A stretch of DNA of 64,000 nt from Ahaetulla prasina (taxonomy: Eukaryota; Chordata; Lepidosauria; Squamata; Colubridae), in NCBI RefSeq assembly GCF_028640845.1, contig NC_080543.1, positions 2,392,959 to 2,456,958 of the forward strand, in the 5' to 3' direction. Positions 37,096 to 47,700 of this stretch are shown piece by piece (position 1 is the stretch's first letter; every line of letters begins with the position of its first letter). The position numbers and the translations under genes were made by a program. The notes beneath the pieces were generated by a model, which was not told the DNA's origin, made no database searches, and worked only from the letters and a program-made list of their open reading frames with translations.

Positions 37096-37665
37096 GGGTT
37101 CACAACTAAGGTTGTGGACTGTTGAGCAGAGTACCCTACGCATGAAAACGACTGAGACTGGTTGTATACAATAACAGTCACTTGCAGACAAACTGGGGTT
37201 TGATATTCCTTTACTTTTAGGGAAAAGGCAAAGTCATAGTCCAAAAACAATTCCAGGTCATACACATACAAAGTCAGTCAGGGATGTTACAAAGTCTTCT
37301 TACCAACGTAGACTTGCACAACAAAGAAGGTCTTCTTTCAGTTCGGCCAAACCCAGTTCAATTCACAACAGTTAGTATCTTGAGGAATCAGTAACTAGCC
37401 ATGATCAAGCAACGATCATAAAGGTCAAATATACAGTTGCAGCATGTCATCAGGTGACAATGCTGTAGCGTCCCTGTAGATTCCCCACAAGCCATCATTT
37501 AGGAGTCCTTTTATACATTGGCTACAGAGCTCAACCAATCAGGATGCTTGCAATGATGCAGCACAGCCTTAAAGCAATATCATGCCTTTCTACAAACATA
37601 CATAGTTAGTTTATATATTGCCTGCCCAACTAGTTAGGCAAATAACAATTTCCTGATACAGGCCA
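37096..37665. mobile_element. LTR-like repeat, copy 1
   Basis: GGGTTCACAACTAAGGTTGT onward is over 95% like 58512-58946. The unit seems to start TGTTAAGGGTAATC (36627) and may end CTGATACA near 37660. The internal element is unknown. Confidence 0.5.
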
Positions 37666-37679
37666 TCCTAGATTTACAA

Positions 37680-38145
37680 CCAGAGGTGGGTTTCAGCAGG
37701 TACTGACCAGTTCTGGAGAACCGGTAGCGGAAATTTTGAGTAGTTTGGAGAACCGGTAAATATCACCTCTGACTGGCCCCGCCCCCATCGATTCTCTGCC
37801 TCCCGAGTCCCAGCTGATTGGGAGGAAATGGGGATTTTGCAGTAACCTTCCGCTGCCACACCCACCAAGCCACGCCCACCAAGCAATGCCACGCCCACCA
37901 AGCCACACCCACAGAACTGGTAGTAAAAATTCTGACAGCCCCGCTCCCATCGATTCTCTGCCTCCCGAGTCCCAGCTGATTGGGGAGGAAATGGGGATTT
38001 TGCAGTAACCTTCCCCTGGATTGGGGAGGGAATGGCGATTTTACAGTATCCTTCCCCTGGAGTGGGGTGGGAATGGAGATTTTGCAGTATCTTTCTCCTG
38101 CCACACCCACAGAACCTGTAGTAAAAAAAATTGAAACCCACCACT
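37680..38145. mobile_element. hAT MITE with tandem interior
   Basis: CAGAGGTGGGTTTCAGCAGG to TTGAAACCCACCACTG, with two CTCTGCCTCCCGAGTCCCAG blocks, as at 25288-25975. Confidence 0.75.
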
Positions 38146-38206
38146 GCTTATGACCATTCATTTAATGGCTTTGCGAAGTTACCGTACATTGAAAAAAGTG
38201 ACTCAT

Positions 38207-39560
38207 GCAGTTTTGGGCTACATCTCAAAAATAGAAGGCTGTTGACATTAGAAGGACATGATCTCCAAATGGGGGGGGGCATGCTATCATCTGGGAAGAG
38301 AAACATAAAGTCCACCAGTACTTCCAAAGGCATTATATTAGGAAAACATTTTTAGATATTTGGCTTAAAACCAAAAGAAGTAATTATATAGAGATCCCTA
38401 ATTGGATATCGGTAGTAGAAACGCTCACACATCCTAATCTTTTCAAAACAGGAGAGGCTGTTACACACAAAGAATTATTAAATGTGAAAGGGGAACTGAA
38501 ATCAAGGAACAAATTAAAGGAAGAAGGAATTGAATTAGAATCTTGGGTATATCTACAAATACAATCTAAATTTATGAAGGACAAAAAAGGAAATGGGCGT
38601 AAAACTAGAACCATCAGAGTTGGATAAAATTTTATTAAATTCGGAGGGAAAGGCCATAAGAAAACTATACAGGTACCTATTAGAACAAGAATGTCTGAAG
38701 AACAAATTAAGGAGATGATAATGTGGGGTAGATGTTTTGGGTACAGTATTGATCTGGATAATTGGCAAAATTTGTAGGGGGGGGGATATCAAAATCACAT
38801 TGGCAGCCTCTTACAAAGAAAACTTGTACAAAATGTTTTACAGGTGACACTTGGCACCCACAAGATTGGCAAAAAATAGTAACAAATATTCTCCAATTTG
38901 TTGGAAATGTGAAATTGAGTTAGGATCATTCTATCACATGTGGTGGGAATGCCAAAAAATTCTGGCAGCAAATAAGAAGCTGGTTAGAAGAGATGCTAAT
39001 GGTCAAAATAGAGGTCAAACCAGAATTTCTCTTATTGGGCATGATGGATGGCAAATACGATAAAAATGTAACCTGCTTAACATTACATATATTAACCGAG
39101 GCAAGATTAGCATTTGCTCAAATATGGAAGTGTAAAGAAATACAATCAGAAGAAGAAGTAATAAGCAAAATTTACAACTGTGCAGAGATGGGACAGTCTT
39201 ACTTTAGAACTCAAAGACAAAAACAAATCGAGGTACTATGAGGTCTGGGGTAAATTCTACGACTGGAGGAAGAATGCCAAAAACAAGAGATGATGAATGT
39301 CTGAAAATGTATATATCAACGTCTATTGTACTTGTGGGGGTATAATAGGTTTATTAAACATGTTTATAGTTGTAGGGGTAGAAGTAATATATACTTGATA
39401 TATAAGGAATTAGGAGATATGTAAATTTGTATATCGACTGAGGAATATATGATATAGTAACTTGAACTTGACGTAAATGTTAGAAACCGGAGACGTAGAG
39501 CAATATCCATTGTTTTTGTTTGTTTTAAAACCACTACATTTTTTCTAAAAAAAAAAAAAA
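38207..39560 (+). mobile_element. L1, 5'-truncated, with poly-A and GTGACTCAT duplication
   Basis: Broken ORF2 frames contain KYSPICWKCEIELGSFYHMW and ARLAFAQIWKCKEIQSEEE. The element ends in A13 near 39558 and is flanked by GTGACTCAT on both sides (38198, 39562). It inserted into a Tigger-like MITE scrap. Confidence 0.8.
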
Positions 39561-39587
39561 TGTGACTCATTAGGAAGCAGCTAGATA

Positions 39588-39921
39588 TTCTCAGCTTACA
39601 ACAGTTCATTTAGTGACCATTCAAAGGTAACAGCGGCACTGGAAAAAAGTGACTTAACGACCATTGTTCACTCTTACGACCGCTGCAGCGTCCCCATGGT
39701 CACGTGAGCAAAATTTAGATGTTTGGCAACTGACTATATACTTTTGAGACCTTCTGACCAGCAAAGTCAATGGGGAAGCCAGATTAACCTAACAATGGCA
39801 GTGATCCATTTAACCACAGTGGCCAGAAAGCTCGTAAATTGGGGCGAAATTCACTTAGCAACTGTTTCACTGAGCAGCAGAAATTCTGCCTCAATTGTGG
39901 TCGTATGTCGAGGACTACCTG
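39588..39921. mobile_element. Tigger-like MITE
   Basis: CTTACAACAGTTCATTTAGT to GTCGAGGACTACCTG with TA flank at the right. Confidence 0.7.
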
Positions 39922-40069
39922 TATTTAACTAAAATGTAAGTGCGCCTGTATTGTTTTTTTTAAGGGTGGCAAGCTCAGAACTACAGAACGTTGAGAAAGC
40001 CAAAAACTTTTATACCTGATTTACTTTATAAAGTTGATTAAACTTGGATGAACAGATCTGACTCATGTT

Positions 40070-40185
40070 GTTAGAATAGGAGAGATGAAAGGGACCTTAG
40101 AGGTCTTCTAGTCCAACCCGTCAAGCAGGAAACCCTACAATATTATAGACAAGCAACTGTCCAGCCTCTTCTTGGCCTTTTTGGC

Positions 40186-40277
<92 letters not shown>

Positions 40278-41015
40278 TCAGAGTTGGAAGGGACCTTTGG
40301 GGTCTTCTAATCCAACCCCCTGCCCAGGCAGGAAACCCTACATCATTTCAGACAAATGGCTATCCAGCATTTTCTTAAAAATTTCCAGTGTTGGAACATT
40401 TACAACTTCTGCAGGCAACTTCTGGGCCTCTGTGGCTCAGACTGGTAAGACAGTCTGTTATTAACAGCAGCTGCCTGCAATTACTGCAAGTTCAAGTCCC
40501 ACCAGGCCCAAGGTTGACTCAGCCTTCCATTCTTTATAAGGTAGGTAAAATGAGGACCCAGATTGTTGGGGGCAATAAGTTGACTTTGTATATAAATATA
40601 CAAATAGGATGAAGACTATTGCTAACATAGTGTAAGCCGCCCTGAGTCTTCGGAGAAGGGCGGGATATAAATGCAAATTAAAAAAAAAAAGTTGTTCCAC
40701 TGATTAATTGTTCTCACTTTCAGGAAATGTCTCCTTAGTTCTAAGTTGCTTCTCTCCTTGATCAGTTTCCACCCATTGCTTCTTGTTCTACCCTCAGGTG
40801 CTTTGGAGAATAGCTTGGCTCCCTCTTTTTTGGGGCAGCCCCTGAGATATTGGAAGACTGTTATCATGTCTCCCCTAGTCCTTCTTTTCATTAAACTAGG
40901 CATACTGAGTTCCTGCAACCGTTCTTCATATGTTTTAGCCTCCAGTCCCCTCATCGTCTTTGTTGCTCTTCTCTGCACTCTTTCTAGAGTCTCAACATCC
41001 TTTTTACATCCTTTT
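40070..41015 (-). mobile_element. CR1 LINE with (TAA)n and a SINE inside
   Basis: CR1 3' UTR (40080-40170 and 40275-40425) and ORF2 end (40690-41015: [20 protein letters not shown]) on the minus strand. A (TAA)n run is at 40186-40275. Confidence 0.8.
40428..40685 (+). mobile_element. tRNA-derived SINE with L2-like tail, cleanest copy
   Basis: Box A TGGCTCAGACTGG, box B GTTCAAGTCCC, then GTAAGCCGCCCTGAGTCTTC, GGAGAAGGGCGGGATATAAA, and a poly-A end. Inserted into CR1. Confidence 0.83.
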
Positions 41016-41580
41016 TACATGCTGGTTCCTATTTAAGTGATTATCCACTCGGACTCAGGCGCAGGACCTATTAGTTCTCTTAGACTTAGCACAATGCAGT
41101 TAATGCAACCAAATTTTCGCACTGGGTGTTTTGGATTTACGGCAAGACGGGAGGGGGAGAAATCCCCCGCTCAATTAGCATACAATAATTACATGCCAAT
41201 TACAACCTGCAATCAAACTGCATCCGTGGTAAATGAGTTTGAAATGGGCTTCTGTGATTTACGCTGTTAAATTTCCAATTAACGTTCAGCTTGGCATACG
41301 GATCAATCGCCCACGACAGAATACAAATTAGAAGATAAGCGACCAAAGACCCATTAAAAACAGCGATGAAAATGCAGCATATACTGCAAGTTTTCAGCTC
41401 TTTTAGCTTCTGTAAAAAAGAAAATAAATCTTATGCAATGCAGTACCTGGGTATGGAAGAGGAACATAATGTAATTTATCCTCAAACTAGCCAGCATTCC
41501 AGAAATTATAACCAGGGCCTTGATCGAAGCTTGGAAAAAAACCTAAGGATTCATATACTGGTAGTAAAAGAATTTTAAAA
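41016..41580. other. non-repetitive intergenic sequence, possible conserved element
   Basis: No repeat or coding signal seen. Several homeodomain-like ATTA/TAAT words cluster (for example CAATTAGCATACAATAATTA at 41173). Conservation cannot be judged here. Confidence 0.35.
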
Positions 41581-41912
41581 TACCAAATACCAAAATGTTT
41601 TTTTTAAAAAAGGACAAAAGAATTAAAAATACACGACAAAAAAGATTAAACATTTGTATCTTTTTTTAAAAAGAAAAAAACAAACACATACATGTTACAT
41701 CCTCCCTATTTGAATGCTGATTAATAAATATAATACCAATGCTGATTAATATAATAATGCTGATTAATATAATTCTCTCTGTTAATTATCTTGTTAATAT
41801 AGTTTATAGATGACATGCTAACAATTTGTAAATAGATTTAGTAATTTAATAGTAGTTTTAAAAGATTTTGGGGGGACTGTTTTGCAAAGGTTGGGAATCT
41901 AACATTGCTGTA

Positions 41913-42080
41913 TTAGAATAGAATAGAATAGAATAGAATTTTATTGGCCAAGTGTGATTGGACACACAAGGAATTTGTCTTGGTGCATCTGCTCTCAGTG
42001 TACATAAAAGAAAAGATACCTTCATCAAGGTACAACATTTACAACACAATTGATGATCAATATATCAATATAAATCATAA
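41913..42080 (-). mobile_element. CR1-L3 type snake LINE tail
   Basis: (TAGAA)n, TTTTATTGGCCAAGTGTGAT, GATGATCAATATATCAATAT. Confidence 0.75.
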
Positions 42081-42119
42081 ATCTAACATTGCTGTATTAT
42101 ATTAATCAGCTTAAAATGC

Positions 42120-42455
42120 ATTTTTATATCCTTCCTATCTTCCTCCAGTTCTTTTCCGCAGACCGCCGCTAATTTTCATTTTTTCTTCCCCGGAATAAAA
42201 TGTCCACCTCTGCCCAGATGCTCCCTTCCCGTAACCTGCTCATTTTGTTGACAGACAGCTATCCTCTCCCCCTCTGAACTGCCTAAAACCATTTCCCCAT
42301 CCCGGAGTTCAGATGGAAAATGGTTCCGAGGGAGGGATAGAAAAGGCCAGCAGGAATGACCCGATCCTGGTTTTGAGTCTTGGTTGCCACATCTGCAGGG
42401 TTGTTGTTGTTTTTTTTGCAGGAGGAGGAAGGGGAGAGTTTAGTTCTGCATCTTT
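42120..42455. other. unassigned intergenic sequence
   Basis: No exon, repeat or open frame recognised; ordinary base composition. Confidence 0.4.
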
Positions 42456-42620
42456 TTTTTTATTTTATTTTTATTTGTCATAACAGTATATATAAGCATA
42501 AGCATGAAAATAACTATATAATATATAAGCATATATATATGAGGATAAGTATGTAATAACTATATTAATTGGATATAATGAAAGGAAACAATAGGACAGG
42601 AACGGTAGGGACGTTTGTGC
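42455..42620 (-). mobile_element. CR1-clade LINE 3' end fragment
   Basis: TTTGTCATAACAGTATATAT to GGACAGGAACGGTAGGGACG; same as the end of 61080-61990. Confidence 0.65.
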
Positions 42621-42739
42621 AAGATCCTTCCTCCTCCATTTCATCCCCCTGAAGGAAGAAAACCGCCAGGCTCAGAGAGCACGAAGAACCCCATAATCCC
42701 CATCCTCATCCTCCTCTCCACACACACACGCACACACCG

Positions 42740-43436
42740 TCTTCTAGCACTGATGATGTTACCTTGTTGGGTCATGAATTGTCTGCAAAAACACCACCAA
42801 GCTCAGAGAAGAAATGCCATATTTATCCTCCTCCTCTTAAAACTCCCTATCTTCTAACACTGATGATATTACCTAGTTGGGTCATGAAACGTCTCCAAGA
42901 AAACAACCAAGCTCAGAGAACACTAAGAACACCAGATTTTCTTCTTCTTCCTCCCCTCCCCCTCCCCTCCCCCTCCTCTTCTTCTCCTCCTCCTCCTCCT
43001 TTTCTTTTCTTCTTCTTCTTCTTCTTCTTCTTCTTCTTCTTCTTCTTCTTCTTCTTCTTCTTCTTCTTCTTCTTCTTCTTCTTCTTCTTCTTCTTCTTCT
43101 TCTTCTTCTTCTTCCTCCTCCTCCTCCTCCTCCTAAAACCCCCATCTTCTAACACTGGTGATATTATCTAGTTGGGTCATGAATCATCTCCAAGAAAACA
43201 ACCAAGCTCAGAGAACACTAAGAACACCAGATTTTCTTCTTCTTCCTCCCCTCCCCCTCCCCCTCCTCCCCCTCTTCTTCTCCTCCTCCTCCTCCTCTTC
43301 TTTTCTTCTTCTTCTTCTTCTTCTTCCTCCTCCTCCTAAAACCCCGTCTTCTAACACTGGTGATATTACCTAGTTGGGTCATGAAACATCTCCAAGAAAC
43401 AACCCCGCTCAGAGAGCAGTAAGGATGTCTGACTAC

Positions 43437-43468
<32 letters not shown>

Positions 43469-43673
43469 CTTCTTCTTCTTCTTCTTCTTCTTCTTCTTCT
43501 TCTTCTTCTTCTTCTTCTTCTTCTTCTTCTCCTTCTTCTTCTTCTCCTCCTCCTCCTCCTCCTCCTCCTCCTCCTCACGAACCCCACTCCCTTCTAGCAC
43601 TGATGATGTTATCTAGCTGAGTCAGGAAACGTCTGCAAGAGAACAACTAAGCTCAAAAGATAACAAGGACCTC

Positions 43674-43704
<31 letters not shown>

Positions 43705-44020
43705 CTTCTTCTTCTTCTTCTTCTTCTTCTTCTTCTTCTTCTTCTTCTTCTTCTTCTTCTTCTTCTTCTCCTCCTCCTCCTCCTTCTCCTTCTCCTTCTT
43801 CTTCTTCTTCTTCTCTTCCTCCTCCTCCTCTTCTCTGCAAACCTCACTGCCTTTTATTACCCAACCTTTTTCTTACTGATAACATTATCTAGTTGGGTCA
43901 TCAAACGTCTGCAAGAAAACCACCAAACCCAACAGCACACCAAGGACCCCTGGACCTCCTTCTCCTCCTCTAGCACCGATGACATTCCCTAGTTGGGTCG
44001 TGAAATGTCTCCAAGAAAAC
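42740..44020. repeat. TTC/CTC-rich minisatellite, inverted relative to 20590-21690
   Basis: Core CTTCTAGCACTGATGATGTT then ACCTAGTTGGGTCATGAAAC recurs at about 42743, 42854, 43146, 43349, 43590, 43877 and 43972, separated by (TTC)n up to 150 bp. Confidence 0.88.
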
Positions 44021-44229
44021 CACCCAGCTCAGAAGCCACCAAGGACCCCACAGCTAGAGATTCTCTTCTATTGACGTGGTCTCCGTGTAGTTTGCAAATC
44101 AGAAGCCACGACGGGATCTGTTGGGGCAAACACAATGAAGGTGGCATGGAACCCTCTCTTGGCAAACGCGCACCTGGCGCTCCCTTGCTGGGTACAAAGG
44201 CCGAGGCCACGGACCGAAAGGTGTGCAGA

Positions 44230-44602
44230 GTTCAGAGTTAGGCAGCTGGGTTACAGGACAGGTAGACTCCCTTCTGGGCGCCCGCGGGCTCAAGGATGCC
44301 GGAGCAGGGGGCGCCCAGATTTTCCCCCTCCCCTCTCCCCAAAAATGCCCCCCCCGCTTCGTGGGACGGCTGAGCATCTGGGCTGAGCACGGGGGTGGGG
44401 GAAAGAACTACAGCCCCCATTCCACGAACTGCGTGGGGGAGGAAAGAGATGCAGCGGGCGCCAGGTTGGCGAGGCGGCGAGCCCTGGGATTCCCCCTTTC
44501 TGGCCCCGCCCCTCCCGATGACGCCACGGGGATTTCTCCTCCTCCTCCTCCTCCTCCTCCTTCCCGGGCCCGCTCGGACCTCCGGGCAGCGCAAAGCCGG
44601 CC
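44230..44602 (+). promoter_or_regulatory. CpG-rich promoter and 5' UTR of the ATG16-like gene
   Basis: This GC-rich, CpG-rich stretch directly precedes the ATG at 44603 and has no TATA box. It is typical of a housekeeping CpG-island promoter. It includes a (CTC)n run at 44538-44562. The transcription start cannot be fixed from sequence. Confidence 0.65.
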
Positions 44603-44714
44603 ATGGCCGAGGGAGGCTTGTGCTGCTGCGGCCGCTGGAAGCGCCACATCGTCCGGCAGCTGCAGCAGCGCGACCGGGCGCAGAAAGCGCGCTTCTGGGA
44701 TCTCGTGCAAGCCT
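44603..44714 (+). CDS. ATG16L2: ATG16L2 exon 1
   Basis: ATG in a good context (gccggccATGG) and a GTGAGT donor; 37 codons plus one base. It encodes [19 protein letters not shown], the ATG5-binding helix of ATG16 proteins. The Cys-rich start (GGLCCCG) is unlike human ATG16L2. Confidence 0.9.
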
Positions 44715-47700
44715 GTGAGTGGCTCCCCGGAGAAAGCGGCGCTCTGCACGCGCCCAGAGGCTGCCTTGCTAGAGGGGGGGGACGGTGGAAAGGGCCGGGA
44801 GGGCGCTCTGCACGCGCCCAGAGGTTGCCTTGCTGGAGGGAAAACGGTGAAGGGGGTCCGGAGGCGCTCTGCACGCGCCCAGAGGTTGCATTGCTGGAAG
44901 GAAAACGGTAAAGGGGTCGGGAAGCGCTCTGCACGCGCCCAGAGGTTGCCTTGCTGGAGGGAAAACGGTGAAGGGGGTCCGGAGGCGCTTCGCACGCGCC
45001 CGGAGGCTGCCTTGCCAAGTGGGGTGGGTGGGGTGGAAGAAGGCCCGCTCTGCTCGCGCTCAGAGGCTGCATTGCTGGAGGGGGGATGGTGGAAAGGGCC
45101 GGGAGGGCGCTCTGCAGGCGCCCAGAGGTTGCATTGCTGAAGGGAAAACGGTAAAGGGGTCGGGAAACGCTCTGCACGCGCCCAGAGGTTGCACTGCTGG
45201 AAGGAAAACAGTAAAGGGGTCGGGAAGCTCTCTGCAGGCGCCCAGAGGTTGCCTTGCTGGAGGGAAAACGGTGGAGGGGGTCCGGAGGCGCTTTGCACGC
45301 GCCCAGAGGCTGCCTTGCCAAGTGGGGTGGGTGTTGCGGGTGGGGTGGAAGAAGGCCCGCTCTGCGCTCTGCACGCGCCCAGAGGAGACGGTGAAGGGGC
45401 CGGGGGTGGGGCGCTTTGCACGCGCCCAGAGGCTGTCCTGCCGGGGAGACAGGGAGTAAAAGGGGCCCCGGAGCGCTCTGCGTCGGCCCATTGCTGGAGG
45501 GGAGGCGATGAAGGGGCCGCGAAGCACTCTGTACGCGCCCAGAGTCTGTCCTGCAAGGGGGAGAGGAAAAAGGGAAAGCCCGGGGGCGCTTTGCACCCGC
45601 CCAGAGGATGCATTGCCGGGGCGGGAGGGGCAGAGACGACGAAGGAGCCCTGGGACGCTCTGCACTAGCCCAGAGGCTGCCTGTCACTGTGAGGAGGAGG
45701 CGAAGAAGGGCTGCCTCCCCTCGTGAGAGAGAGCATGTGCAGAGGGCTCAGCCAGCAGCGACCCCAAAGCAGCACCGACAGGCGCAACTCTGTGTGTGTG
45801 TGTGTGCCAGGGCTCCCCACTCCCATGCCCACCGGTCCGTGGCTGCCAACTCAACCCAGGCTGCCCTGCCAAGCACAGAGCTGCCCCTTCTACCTCCACC
45901 CTTCCTTCTGCTTCTCCTCCTCCCCAATTCTGGGGGGGGGCAGCTTTGGGGCATCTAGCACCCCCCTCCCATCCCTCTGGACATCCTTTCCAGTTTTGCC
46001 TTTCCGGAGGGTGGGAGCTGCTTGCCCTGGCATTGATCTGCATCAGGGGTCCCCAACCTTGGCAACTTTAAGCCTGGTGGACTTCAACTCCCAGAATTCC
46101 CCAACCAGCCACTTGAAGATGGGTGGACTTCAACTCCCAGAATTCCCTAGTCAGCCACTTGAAGATGGGTGGACTTCAACTCCCAGAATTCCGCAGCCGG
46201 CCACTTGAAGATGGGTGGACTTCAACTCCCAGAATTCCCCAGCCGGCCACTTGAAGATGGGTGGACTTCAACTCCCAGAATTCCCCAGCCGGCTACTTGA
46301 AGATGGGTGGACTTCAACTCCCAGAATTCCCCAGCCGGCCACTTGAAGATGGGTGGACTTCAACTCTCAGAATTCCCCAGCCGGCCACTTGAAGATGGGT
46401 GGACTTCAACTCCCAGAATTCCCTAGTCGGCCACTTGAAGATGGGTGGACTTCAACTCCCAGAATTCCCCAACCAGCCACTTGAAGATGGGCGGACTTCA
46501 ACTCCCAGAATTCCCTAGTCAGCCACTTGAAGATGGGTGGACTTCAACTCCCAGAATTCCCCAGCCACTTGAAGATGGGTGGACTTCAACTCAGAATTCC
46601 CCAGCCGGCCACTTGAAGATGGGTGGACTTCAACTCCCAGAATTCCCCAACCAGCCACTTGAAGATGGGCGGACTTCAACTCCCAGAATTCCCTAGTCAG
46701 CCACTTGAAGATGGGTGGACTTCAACTCCCAGAATTCCCCAACCAGCCACTTGAAGATGGGTGGACTTCAACTCCCAGAATTCCGCAGCCGGCCACTTGA
46801 AGATGGGTGGACTTCAACTCCCAGAATTCCCCAGCCGGCCACTTGAAGATGGGTGGACTTCAACTCCCAGAATTCCCCAGCCGGCCACTTGAAGATGGGC
46901 GGACTTCAACTCCCAGAATTCCCCAACCAGCCACTTGAAGATGGGTGGACTTCAACTCCCAGAATTCCCCAGCCGGCCACTTGAAGATGGGTGGACTTCA
47001 ACTCCCAGAATTCCCTAGTCGGCCACTTGAAGATGGGTGGACTTCAACTCCCAGAATTCCCCAGCCGGCCACTTGAAGATGGGTGGACTTCAACTCCCAG
47101 AATTCCCTAGTCAGCTACTTGAAGATGGGCGGACTTCAACTCCCAGAATTCCCCAGTCAGCCACTTGAAGATGGGTGGACTTCAACTCCCAGAATTCCCC
47201 AGCCACTTGAAGATGGGTGGACTTCAACTCCCAGAATTCCCTAGTCGGCCACTTGAAGATGGGTGGACTTCAACTCCCAGAATTCCCCAACCAGCCACTT
47301 GAAGATGGGCGGACTTCAACTCCCAGAATTCCCTAGTCAGCCACTTGAAGATGGGTGGACTTCAACTCCCAGAATTCCCCAACCAGCCACTTGAAGATGG
47401 GCGGACTTCAACTCCCAGAATTCCGCAGCCGGCCACTTGAAGATGGGTGGACTTCAACTCCCAGAATTCCCCAGCCGGCCACTTGAAGATGGGTGGACTT
47501 CAACTCCCAGAATTCCCCAGTCGGCCACTTGAAGATGGGTGGACTTCAACTCCCAGAATTCCCTAGTCAGCCACTTGAAGATGGGTGGACTTCAACTCCC
47601 AGAATTCCCTAGTCAGCCACTTGAAGATGGGTGGACTTCAACTCCCAGAATTCCCCAGCCGGCCACTTGAAGATGGGTGGACTTCAACTCCCAGAATTCC

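Noticed and set aside
40172..40378. Poly-Asn protein
   Set aside because: Translation of (AAT)n next to a CR1 end.
42764..43847. Poly-Phe, poly-Leu, poly-Arg and poly-Glu frames
   Set aside because: Products of (TTC)n/(CTC)n arrays.
44290..45687. 465-codon open frame on the minus strand
   Set aside because: It runs antisense through the 61-bp minisatellite and CpG island; the protein is repeat-derived with no domain and no splice logic.
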